A DNA stretch of 64,000 nt from CAVTUU01 sp045804965. GTDB taxonomy: Bacteria > Chloroflexota > Chloroflexia > Thermomicrobiales > UBA6265. The DNA lies in the NCBI GenBank assembly GCA_045804965.1, contig JBJMMD010000025.1, forward strand, positions 62,001-126,000. Reading direction: 5' to 3'. The notes beneath the pieces were generated by a model. It did not search any database. It saw only the letters and a list, made by a program, of their open reading frames with translations, and was not told where the DNA came from. This document shows, piece after piece, positions 26,178 through 34,207 of the stretch (the stretch's first letter is position 1; the number at the start of each line of letters is the position of its first letter). The translations under genes and the position numbers were made by a program.

Positions 26178-27413
26178 TTAGCGCGAGATGGTCAGCTTGG
26201 GTTTCGTGTCGATGGCGAACTCGTCGACCCATGGCCGGCCTTCCGCGAACCTCGTCGCGCGGAATGGCGTGAGATCAACCAATCGCGCCGTTCCCTCAGT
26301 AATCCACTCAGCCAAGCATATGCCGACCGCGGGCCCAGTTTTGAACGAAGTGCCACTGTCGCCGGCCATCAATCAGAGACTCCGCAGTCCGGGCGCCTCG
26401 CCGATGATCGGGTGGCTGTCGGGACTGTGCATGACGATACCAGACCAGGCTCCCCGCATTGTGGCGTTTGCGAAGACGGGAAAACGAACCGCCAACGTAC
26501 GCCGCGCCAGGTCGATATATTTCTCGTCGACTGTTTCTCGATAGTTGTCAGGATCGATGCCGGTCTCATCGAATTCGACGCCAATAAGCGTCCCAGCCGT
26601 TCCCTCCGGGCGGAACCATGAGTGGTTGATCGAATCGATGACCGTAGGGTGTCGGCGCTTCTCGTCGATCTCTGGGGGCCACCGAAAGACGGTGACCTGA
26701 ATCCGGCGCGGAACGAGCCCGAGATCGATGCCAAGCGGCAATAAAAGGTTGTTAGCCCATGCGCCACCGGCGAGCACAACGCGCTCGGTCGCGATCGTTC
26801 CCCGGTTCGTTTCGACTCCCTTCACCGCATCGCCAGCGGTAAGAATGCGCGTTGCTTCTGTTTCGGTATGGATGGCAACGCCGAGCTCGGCGGCGGCTTG
26901 GACGAATCCATAGAGCGTGGCTACTGGATCGGCAAAGCCGGAGCCAGGCTCATAAACGGCACAGGTAATATCGTCCGTCCGCATCAATGGTTCAATTTCG
27001 CGGATTTCGTCGCGAGAGACGATCATCGTCTCGACGCCGATTTCTTGATGGGCGGCGACGCAAGCTCGGAATTGCTCTTCCGCTTCTGGCCGGCCAATAC
27101 GGAGGAAACCGTTTGCCTCGAAGCCCGGATCTCCGTGACCGACCTCCTCGCCCCAGTTCTTGAAGATCTTGAGGCTCTCGAAGGTGAGCTGCGTTTCTGG
27201 CCGGTTAGGGTAATGAGCGCGAACGAGCGCGCCCGATTTCCCGGTCGCCCCGGCGCCAAAATGCCGGCGCTCAAGCAGGACCACCTGTCCCATCCCACGC
27301 CGCGCAAGCTGAAATGCAGTCGAAGCACCGTTGATGCCCGCGCCGATAACGACGACGTCCGCGGAAGTCGGATGGTCGTCCGGCGAGAGAGCCGCGGCCA
27401 GCATCGTGTTCAT
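26178..27413 (-). pseudogene. FAD-dependent amine oxidase (DAO family), interrupted by an in-frame TGA
   Basis: The frame encodes a DadA/sarcosine-oxidase-like flavoprotein. The FAD-binding loop VVVIGAGINGASTAFQLARRG lies at residue 20 onward, and the body matches sarcosine oxidase beta-type enzymes. At 26373-26375 a TGA stop follows GEAPGLRSL, and the same frame continues directly with the expected C-terminal part (LMAGDSGTSFKTGPAVG) to a stop at 26178. Homologues carry this segment as the second half of the FAD site, so the product would lack it. The start at ATG 27413 has an AAGGGA site five bases upstream. One base change from TGG would restore the gene, so decay is recent or the stop is an error. 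Confidence 0.8.
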
Positions 27414-27531
27414 GTATGTCCCTTGTGCTCGAACCCGCGCCATGTTCATCGCACGGCGGACTAGACGAAGGATCGTATCATGCCGGTGATTGCGGATTTC
27501 CCCGCGTCGCGCACGAGCAGGGATGCAAACG

Positions 27532-27867
27532 ATGAGCGAACCCGGTGGGTTGGGACAACCTGATCTTGTCGACGAGCTGGTTGTCTATATGACCCCGGCG
27601 GTAATCGACATCCTCGAGCGAGTCGAGGCCGATGAATTTACGACCACTCAGTTCATCGACGTACTGCAAACCGACCCACGCGCGGACGCGGTCTACCGTG
27701 AAGCGTTGCGGCGCTGGGGCGAAAACGAGCACCATTCGAAAATGGTCATCCACGGACAGGTCATTCCCACGATCATGCGCCGGAGCGGGCTGGTCGAGTG
27801 GGCGGGGTTCGCGCACGGCGAACCGGATGAATACGCTGTTCCGGCCTGGTGGATAAAGACCGCGTAA
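27532..27867 (+). CDS. Hypothetical protein
   Basis: This 111-residue protein starts at ATG 27532, about nine bases after an AGGG site. An upstream in-frame ATG at 27523 is too close to that site. The sequence is acidic and probably helical, with a segment DEFTTTQFIDVLQTDPRA followed by REALRRWGENEHHSKMVIH that could be a small winged-helix fold. I do not recognise a family. It lies just upstream of the FdhD-like gene on the same strand, but a likely promoter sits between them. Confidence 0.6.
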   Translation: MSEPGGLGQPDLVDELVVYMTPAVIDILERVEADEFTTTQFIDVLQTDPRADAVYREALRRWGENEHHSKMVIHGQVIPTIMRRSGLVEWAGFAHGEPDEYAVPAWWIKTA

Positions 27868-27871
27868 GCGG

Positions 27872-27899
27872 TTCACTTTTGCCAAAATTCTGCTATAGT
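27872..27899 (+). promoter_or_regulatory. Possible promoter of the FdhD-like gene
   Basis: TTCACT (27872-27877) and TATAGT (27894-27899) are separated by 16 bases. The -10 box is good and the -35 box is partial. It begins five bases after the stop of the hypothetical gene and leaves a leader of about 75 bases or more before the first plausible start of the FdhD-like gene. Confidence 0.4.
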
Positions 27900-27977
27900 G
27901 ACCTCACGTCAAGAGTGTCCGTACACCCCCGCTATCGCATCCCGCGATGGAGAACAGATTCCGTGCTACGCCGGTCG

Positions 27978-28874
27978 ATGCGCGACAGCGCATGGGCTTC
28001 TGCGCCTGCAAACTTATCCTCTAAGTTGAGCACGACAGTTGAGCAGTTCCCTGCTCAACTGTCGCCGCGACCCGGCGCCCAGGTGAGCGCCGAGGCAGAG
28101 CCCAAAAGCCTTTCCGCCTTCAATTTTCACCCTGCGGTTGACGATCTTCCCGAAGAGCAATTGGTCGGGATCGAGATCAACGGCCGACCGGTCGGGTCCG
28201 TCATTTGCTCGCCCGTCGCTGCGCGGGAAATGGCGATTGGGTGGGCGTTCACGAATGGATACTTCTCTAGAGCCGAGGATCTGCGCCGAGTCACGGTCTA
28301 TCCCGGTCGGATTTCGCTGATGGTCGAAGACCCTTCCCAGGGCGGTGTCGCCGGTTCATCCCTGCTCGTCGCAGCCGCGGACGACGACCTCGATCCCGAG
28401 CTCGTGCCAGCGAACCGAGCCTCGATTTCGGCGGCGCTCATGGACGGTGAGGAGTGCGAATCGCGCTGGCGAATCTCGAAGGAGCGTTTTGTCGGTGTTG
28501 TCGCCCGCGTGTTCAACCGTCTTGAGCAAGATCTCGTTGCCGGCTATCACATCGCGGCGGCGGCAGACGACGAAGGTGTTTGCATCATCGGCCGCGATAT
28601 CAACCGCCAAAACGCGGTCGATAAAATCGTCGGTTGGACCGTGCTCGAGCAGCGGCCGCGAGACTCGTTAATGCTCTGTCTCTCCGGCCGGATCACCGCC
28701 GACATTGTGCACAAAGCCTGGCGGGCCGGATTTCCGATCGTGGCGTCGCAAGCGTTGCCGACCGCCGACGCAGTTGATATAGCTGAAATTGCTGGGATCA
28801 CGGTCGTCGGACGAGCGCTCGACGCGAGGAGATCTGTCTATTCCCACGCCTGGCGGCTCACTGAAGACGACTGA
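27978..28874 (+). CDS. FdhD-like protein without the sulfurtransferase cysteines
   Basis: This is a homologue of FdhD, which moves sulfur from IscS to the molybdenum cofactor of formate dehydrogenase. Matching segments are EINGRPVGSVICSPVAAREMA, LVAGYHIAAAADDEG, DINRQNAVDKIVG and CLSGRITADIVHKAWRAGFP. The CXXC loop that carries the reactive cysteines in FdhD is absent; the region reads EDPSQGGVAGSSLL instead. It is therefore unlikely to carry persulfide and may only bind cofactor. I give ATG 27978 as start, but GTG 28083, beyond a strong hairpin, is an equally good choice, and GTG 27849 is less likely. No formate dehydrogenase gene is in the window. Confidence 0.78.
   Translation: MRDSAWASAPANLSSKLSTTVEQFPAQLSPRPGAQVSAEAEPKSLSAFNFHPAVDDLPEEQLVGIEINGRPVGSVICSPVAAREMAIGWAFTNGYFSRAEDLRRVTVYPGRISLMVEDPSQGGVAGSSLLVAAADDDLDPELVPANRASISAALMDGEECESRWRISKERFVGVVARVFNRLEQDLVAGYHIAAAADDEGVCIIGRDINRQNAVDKIVGWTVLEQRPRDSLMLCLSGRITADIVHKAWRAGFPIVASQALPTADAVDIAEIAGITVVGRALDARRSVYSHAWRLTEDD
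28033..28064 (+). repeat. Strong hairpin with 14-base arms upstream of the FdhD-like domain
   Basis: CGACAGTTGAGCAG and CTGCTCAACTGTCG pair perfectly around a TTCC loop. It lies between two candidate starts of the FdhD-like gene, so it is either coding or part of a leader. No T-run follows, which speaks against a simple terminator. Confidence 0.7.
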
Positions 28875-29084
28875 GCAAGTCCTTGGCGGACTCGTCATCA
28901 GGGCTCCTTCGGTCCAAAGCACCATAGACATTTATGGTCATTCCAGCCTACGATTGACTTGGACGGACGTTGCCTTGGTCGGCCGTGTTGCCTTGGTGGC
29001 CACATGCAGCCGCTCACATGCTCCCCGATCTATACGCGGCGCCGATGCCGCATGCCCGCTCAATGAGAAAGTGCAGAGACATTC

Positions 29085-31130
29085 ATGCAGGATCCGAACA
29101 AGAATTCGCCTCCCCGAAACCCTCTGAATGGGACTGGAGGCAGCAACGATAACCGGCCGAAGAACGGCCCTGGTGGACCAAGCTCCTCGCCGCGACGGCC
29201 GCGCATTCCCGGTTGGGTAGTTGTCGCGCTTCTCGTCGTGTTGGCCGGTTGGTACTTCTATCAGTGGCTCGTGCCGCGTGACGGTGGAAACCGACAGAGT
29301 GTTCCCTACTCGGTCGTGCTCAATCAGGTCGAGTCCGATAACGTGTCCATCGCGACGATCACGGACTCGGCGATCGACGCGGACTTGAAGACCGCGATTC
29401 GATGGGATGATCAGAACCAAAAGGTGATCGTCGCCTCGGATCAAAACGCGAGTCAATACCCCTCAAAGTCAAAGGTCAAGGCGACGATTCCGCCGCCCGT
29501 GCGCTCGAACAATCAGGCGCTCATCGACTTGCTATCTCAACACAGCGTGACGATCACCGGCAAAACCGACAGCGGCTCGTTGTTGACTGGTTTTCTCCTC
29601 AGTGTTGTGCCGTTCATTCTCATCCTTGGCTTGATTCTCTTCATGGGCCGGCAAATGACCCGGGGACAGCAAAACGTCTTCGGCTTTGGCCGAAGCCGGG
29701 CCAGGCAACACGACCCCGAGCGGCCTCAGGTAACATTTGCCGATGTCGCCGGCGAGGATGAGGCCAAACAAGAACTCGAGGAAGTTGTCGACTTCCTGAG
29801 AAATCCCGCGAAATATCACCAACTCGGCGCCCGCCTGCCGCGTGGCGTTCTGCTCGTTGGACCTCCCGGCACTGGAAAGACACTGACGGCGCGCGCGGTC
29901 GCGGGAGAGGCGGGCGTGCCGTTCTTTAGCGTCTCGGCCTCTGAGTTCGTCGAAATGTTCGTCGGCGTCGGCGCCAGTCGCGTGCGCGATCTCTTCGAGC
30001 GCGCGAAGTCGAACGCGCCCGCGATCATCTTCGTCGACGAGCTGGACGCGGTCGGACGGCAGCGATTCGCAGGTCTTGGCGGGTCGAACGACGAGCGCGA
30101 ACAGACGCTAAACCAGTTGCTCGTCGAAATGGATGGCTTCGAAACCAATCAAGAAGTCATCGTCATGGCGGCGACCAACCGCCCCGACGTCCTCGATCCA
30201 GCGCTCTTGCGCCCCGGACGATTCGACAGGCAGGTGGTCGTCGGCTTGCCGGACCGGAAGGGACGTGAAGCAATCCTCGCCATCCATACGCGCGGCATCC
30301 CATTAGCCCGCGAAGTCGATCTTGCCGGGATTGCCCGCTCGACGACTGGTTTCTCCGGCGCCGATCTCTCGAACCTCGTAAATGAAGCGGCGCTGACCGC
30401 TGCTCGCCGGAATCGGAAAGAGATTCTTAACGCCGATTTCGATGAGGCGCTCGACAAAGTGCTCCTCGGGACAACCCGGGCTGGCCTTATGAATCCGAAG
30501 GAACGTGAAGTCGTTGCCTACCACGAAGCCGGACATGCGCTCGTGGCGCATTTCACGCCCGGCGCTGATCCCCTGCGCAAGGTGAGCATCGTGCCCCGCG
30601 GGCGGGCGCTCGGTGTGACGGTGCAGATTCCCGAGGAGGACCGGCACAACTACAGCCGAACCTTCTTGCTCGGCCGTCTTGCGATGTTGCTCGGTGGACG
30701 GGCCGCGGAAATGGTCATGTACAACGAAGTCACGACCGGGGCCGAGAATGATCTCAAAGAAGCCGCGTCGCTCTCCCGGCGAATGGTCGGGCTCTGGGGC
30801 ATGAGCGAGGAAGTCGGACCTGTCTATCTCGGCACTGGCGAAGAGCACGTCTTCCTCGGTCGCGAGATCGTCCAGGACAAAGCGTATTCCGACGCGACCG
30901 CGCAGCGGGTGGACAACGCCGTGCGCGACATCGTCGATCAGGCCCTCGAGCGCGCGATCGAGCTCAATCGTCGATACCGTCGCCAACTCGACACACTTGT
31001 CGGCGCGCTCCTCGAACGCGAAACCTTGGATGCATCGGAAGTGACGGAATTATTCGGTCCACCGACGCCGCTCGACACTGAAGCGGGCATCACGCCGCGG
31101 CAACCAGCAACCGCGGTCGGCGGTGAGTAA
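29085..31130 (+). CDS. ftsH: ATP-dependent zinc metalloprotease FtsH
   Basis: This 681-residue membrane protease degrades misassembled membrane proteins and selected regulators. A proline- and glycine-rich N-terminal tail precedes membrane helix 1 (about residues 42-65). An extracytoplasmic domain follows, then helix 2 (about 165-187). The AAA module has Walker A GPPGTGKT near 259, Walker B IIFVDELDAVG near 315 and the arginine finger region RPGRFDRQV. The zinc protease motif HEAGH is near 480. The length is normal. It is alone on its strand, with a good terminator behind it and a 210-base leader before it. Confidence 0.97.
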   Translation: MQDPNKNSPPRNPLNGTGGSNDNRPKNGPGGPSSSPRRPRIPGWVVVALLVVLAGWYFYQWLVPRDGGNRQSVPYSVVLNQVESDNVSIATITDSAIDADLKTAIRWDDQNQKVIVASDQNASQYPSKSKVKATIPPPVRSNNQALIDLLSQHSVTITGKTDSGSLLTGFLLSVVPFILILGLILFMGRQMTRGQQNVFGFGRSRARQHDPERPQVTFADVAGEDEAKQELEEVVDFLRNPAKYHQLGARLPRGVLLVGPPGTGKTLTARAVAGEAGVPFFSVSASEFVEMFVGVGASRVRDLFERAKSNAPAIIFVDELDAVGRQRFAGLGGSNDEREQTLNQLLVEMDGFETNQEVIVMAATNRPDVLDPALLRPGRFDRQVVVGLPDRKGREAILAIHTRGIPLAREVDLAGIARSTTGFSGADLSNLVNEAALTAARRNRKEILNADFDEALDKVLLGTTRAGLMNPKEREVVAYHEAGHALVAHFTPGADPLRKVSIVPRGRALGVTVQIPEEDRHNYSRTFLLGRLAMLLGGRAAEMVMYNEVTTGAENDLKEAASLSRRMVGLWGMSEEVGPVYLGTGEEHVFLGREIVQDKAYSDATAQRVDNAVRDIVDQALERAIELNRRYRRQLDTLVGALLERETLDASEVTELFGPPTPLDTEAGITPRQPATAVGGE

Positions 31131-31162
31131 GAGTTCTCTCCAGTCTGGAGTTTCCTCAACCC

Positions 31163-31196
31163 GTGCCCCTTTTCCCGTTCACGGAAGAAGGGGCAC
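31163..31196 (+). terminator. Likely terminator after ftsH
   Basis: GTGCCCCTT pairs with AAGGGGCAC across a short purine-rich loop, and TTTC follows. It begins 32 bases after the ftsH stop, before the end of the convergent aminotransferase gene. Confidence 0.65.
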
Positions 31197-31301
31197 TTTC
31201 AATGTGGTTACATGAAGCAATGTCAGCTTTTCTTTAGGCCGCAGTGACCGTCCCGCTCTCCCGCGCCGGAGTTGGTGGAGCAAAGCGCAAAATGAGGACT
31301 G

Positions 31302-32792
31302 CTAGGCCGGATGAGGATTGCTTGGCCAGCTGTCGATTGCGCTGCCAGGTTGACCATAGTCACTCGCCGCCGCATGCACAGTTGGCACCGTGCCGAGCTT
31401 CTTGCCAAGCTCATCGAAGGACCGGTGGAGGATGGTGACGACTCGGTCGCACTCGTCCTTGCTGACCACGAGCGGTGGGCAGAGCTGGGTGGTAGGGTCG
31501 CCACGGTCGTCATTGCGCAGGATGAGCCCTTCTTCGCGCATGCGGTCGGTCAGCCAATGAAGCATTTCAGGCTCGGCAGGCGGCTCTTTGGTCGCCCGAT
31601 CTTTCACCAACTCGACGCCGAGAAAAAGACCGACTCCGCGAATGTCTCCCACATTCGGATGGTTCGCGAACGCGGCTTCGAGTTGACTCCGCAGGTACGC
31701 GCCCGATTCCTTTGCCCTGCCTGGTAGATCCTCTTCAAGCATGATGTCGAGGTTGGCCAGTGCCGCCGCGCACGATACGGGATGTCCGCCGAAGGTCAGA
31801 CCGTGCAAGAAGCCAGGACCGCTGTCGAATCCATCCGCTACGGACTTTCTCACCAATACCGCGCCGAGCGGCGCATACGACGAAGTGATGCCTTTGGCAG
31901 TCGTGATGAGATCTGGCTCGACGCCGAAATACGTCGAGCCGAACAGCTCACCGAGCCGGCCGAAGCCACAGATCACTTCATCCATGATCATCAGGATGCC
32001 GGTCCGGTCGCAGAGCTGGCGGATCCTCTTGAAGTAATCTATTGACCCCGGCGGGATGCAGCCGCCGGCATTTTGAACCGGTTCGGTTATGATCGCGGCG
32101 ATTTGATCCGGCCCTTCGAAGTCGACGAGACGTTCGATCTCTTCGTAACACATGAGGTTGCAACCCGGTTCGTTTTTGCAATAGGGGCAGCGATAGCGGT
32201 GCGACATCGGCGCGTGACGAGCGCCAGGTACGAGCGGCCCGAAAAGGTTGCGCGCCCCGGTAAGTCCGTTGACCGACAACGCGCCCATCGTCGTCCCGTG
32301 ATAAGCGCCCCGGCGCGAGATGGTCTTATACCGATTGGGAAAGCCGCGCTCTTGCTGGTACTGCTTGGAGAGCTTGAGCGCGCTTTCGACCGATTCTGAA
32401 CCGCCCGACGTGAAGAACACACGCGCGTTTCCGCCGAGTGGAGCGAGCTCCCCAAGACGATCGGCGAGCACCGCGGTGGGAACACTCGCGTAGCCGAACG
32501 GATTGACAAACGGGAGCTGCTCGAGCTGCGCCATCATCGCTTCCATGATGCGGCGCTGACCGTATCCCGCATTCACCGAATAGATACCTGCTAGGAAGTC
32601 GAGGTAGATCTTGCCCTGGTCGTCCCAAACGGTCGAGCCCTCGCCTTTGACCAACACGAGCGGCTTCGTCTCGGCATCCCGGTAATGCGACATTTGGGTG
32701 AAGTGCAGCCAAACGTTATCGCGAATGGCCTCTCGCACTCGGTCGCGGTCATAACCATCTGCCATGTTGATCGTCGTTGTTTGAGACGCCAT
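31302..32792 (-). CDS. Class III aminotransferase
   Basis: This 496-residue PLP enzyme belongs to the class III (omega or acetylornithine/4-aminobutyrate type) aminotransferases. It should move the amino group of a diamine, beta- or omega-amino acid to a keto acid in the cytoplasm. The PLP lysine is in the TTAKGITSSYAPLGAVLV segment, and the aspartate that contacts the ring nitrogen is in ILMIMDEVICGFGR. An insert with cysteines (CPYCKNEPGCNLMC, near residue 200) resembles that of the paralogue at 59589. It is convergent with ftsH. In this setting it may act on putrescine- or GABA-like amines, but the substrate is inferred only from family and context. Confidence 0.92.
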   Translation of the reverse strand: MASQTTTINMADGYDRDRVREAIRDNVWLHFTQMSHYRDAETKPLVLVKGEGSTVWDDQGKIYLDFLAGIYSVNAGYGQRRIMEAMMAQLEQLPFVNPFGYASVPTAVLADRLGELAPLGGNARVFFTSGGSESVESALKLSKQYQQERGFPNRYKTISRRGAYHGTTMGALSVNGLTGARNLFGPLVPGARHAPMSHRYRCPYCKNEPGCNLMCYEEIERLVDFEGPDQIAAIITEPVQNAGGCIPPGSIDYFKRIRQLCDRTGILMIMDEVICGFGRLGELFGSTYFGVEPDLITTAKGITSSYAPLGAVLVRKSVADGFDSGPGFLHGLTFGGHPVSCAAALANLDIMLEEDLPGRAKESGAYLRSQLEAAFANHPNVGDIRGVGLFLGVELVKDRATKEPPAEPEMLHWLTDRMREEGLILRNDDRGDPTTQLCPPLVVSKDECDRVVTILHRSFDELGKKLGTVPTVHAAASDYGQPGSAIDSWPSNPHPA

Positions 32793-32861
32793 GAGAATGG
32801 GGATCCTTCCCTTTGTCGGTCATCAGCACATCGAACTCAATTCGGGTGATCGGCTGGCATT

Positions 32862-33605
32862 CTACTTGGCTCTCGGAGTCCCGTCGCGGGTGGGAAAAAC
32901 GCCGGAATATCGGGCGGCCGGCAATGCGAGCAGGATCACCGCCCAAAGGGCCCCGCCGAGTGTGTCCGAAGGCCAATGCGCGCCGACACTGACGCGTCCA
33001 TACGCTGTTGCCAGCACGATGAGCGTGGCAACGGTCGAAAGCAGGATCCGGCCTCGCCGATCCGTCTTCGACCAGAGCGCCAAAAGAAGGGCCCCGCAGA
33101 GCAACGTCGCGCTCATGACATGACCACTCGGAAATCCCAACCCTGACGCCGATTCGTTGACGTGGACGAGATTTGCAGACGGCCGAGGACTATCCACGAT
33201 CAGTTTCAGCAAACCATCGACTAACCGGAGCCCCGTCGCCGCGACCATGAGGTAGGCGGCCCGCGGTCGACCATGCCAGGCGAAGATTGCGGCAATCCCG
33301 AGCCCAAGCGGTACGCCAACCTTTGCCGTGCCGATGGTGTTTCCGAAGACGGCAATGGCGTGGGATCCTAGGAATGGGTGGTTTTGCACGAAGCGCGCAA
33401 CAGTCAAATCGACGGCGAGCACCCCTGGGCCCGCCGATAGTACTGAAAGCCACACGGTCACAATGACGAGCAGCGCAAAACCCCCGATCAATGTCGGCGC
33501 CGGCACGGCGATTCCGTGCTTCAGACGATCCGCCCGGCTGGACGTGACCGTTTGCTCGTCATCTTCAACCGCGGTTCGATAACAATTCGAATCATCATCC
33601 ACCAT
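32862..33605 (-). CDS. PAP2 family phosphatase
   Basis: This integral membrane protein of about 247 residues is a type 2 phosphatidic acid phosphatase. The three family motifs are visible: KLIVDSPRP, FPSGHVMSAT and YGRVSVGAHWPSD, which carry the Lys/Arg, His and Arg/His residues of the phosphate site. About six membrane helices are predicted. Likely substrates are undecaprenyl or lipid phosphates at the outer membrane face. ATG 33605 is chosen; a TTG at 33623 would add six residues. It lies upstream of the aminotransferase gene on the same strand, 69 bases apart. Confidence 0.9.
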   Translation of the reverse strand: MVDDDSNCYRTAVEDDEQTVTSSRADRLKHGIAVPAPTLIGGFALLVIVTVWLSVLSAGPGVLAVDLTVARFVQNHPFLGSHAIAVFGNTIGTAKVGVPLGLGIAAIFAWHGRPRAAYLMVAATGLRLVDGLLKLIVDSPRPSANLVHVNESASGLGFPSGHVMSATLLCGALLLALWSKTDRRGRILLSTVATLIVLATAYGRVSVGAHWPSDTLGGALWAVILLALPAARYSGVFPTRDGTPRAK

Positions 33606-33830
33606 CGTCCAAATCGCCGACAATTCGGCGCAATTTCTCGGTTACAAGCGACGCGTGGAACGTCCGATCCGAACGCGCAACCGACACGGGCCGCGCCGTC
33701 AATTATTAATGAATTCTAAATTTCGCAAGGATTTAACAATTCCGCCTTGGCCCATGTACTCACCCGATGCACCATAAGTCTAGGAATGTGATCCTCCACT
33801 TCGAGCGCGAAATCAAGACGTAATTGTTGT

Positions 33831-33857
33831 TTGACTGCGGTGTCGACGCAGTACAAT
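33831..33857 (+). promoter_or_regulatory. Likely promoter of the small gene and ppk
   Basis: TTGACT (33831-33836) and TACAAT (33852-33857) are close to consensus but only 15 bases apart. They stand 50 bases upstream of the ATG at 33907. No Pho box was recognised nearby. Confidence 0.45.
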
Positions 33858-33906
33858 GAGACCCTTCCTGTTGCTCTCCGCAACTGGTCGGGTGCAGGGA
33901 GAACAG

Positions 33907-34167
33907 ATGAGCACGTTGCTGGGCGACTCAGATGCGCTGAAGACGCAGGGGGCGGCTTCGGCAAGAGTGCTTGCCGACGCGCGTCGTTCATACAGTGAGG
34001 TCGTCGACGACTCGTTCCTCGAAGCTTGGTCTCATCGTGCGGTCGATGAGTTGTGGAGCGAGTCCATCAAAGTCAAGAATTTTGTGCCGGTGCTTGCGCT
34101 GCGGCGGATCCGAGAAGTGGTCGAGGCGGAGAACCCCGAAGGGGTAAGCCAGATCACTGGAATCTGA
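33907..34167 (+). CDS. Small helical protein upstream of polyphosphate kinase
   Basis: This 86-residue protein starts at ATG 33907 after AGGGAGAA. Its second half (VDELWSESIKVKNFVPVLALR, continuing with acidic helix) resembles the small three-helix bundle dimerisation domain found in actinobacterial and Chloroflexota proteins, where the phrase NFVPVL is conserved. This resemblance is by eye and weak. The stop is 40 bases before the ppk start, so the two are probably cotranscribed. Whether it influences PPK is unknown. Confidence 0.6.
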   Translation: MSTLLGDSDALKTQGAASARVLADARRSYSEVVDDSFLEAWSHRAVDELWSESIKVKNFVPVLALRRIREVVEAENPEGVSQITGI

Positions 34168-34207
34168 CAGATCGCACGGGCCGGCGTCTTGCTCACCGAG
34201 GCCGTGC

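Noticed and set aside
26373..26375. TGA read as selenocysteine in the amine oxidase
   Set aside because: DAO-family enzymes have no selenocysteine at this place, no SECIS-like hairpin was recognised, and the simplest reading is a nonsense change or an error.
28033..28064. Hairpin as a rho-independent terminator
   Set aside because: No T-run follows the stem, and the FdhD-like gene lies directly downstream on the same strand.
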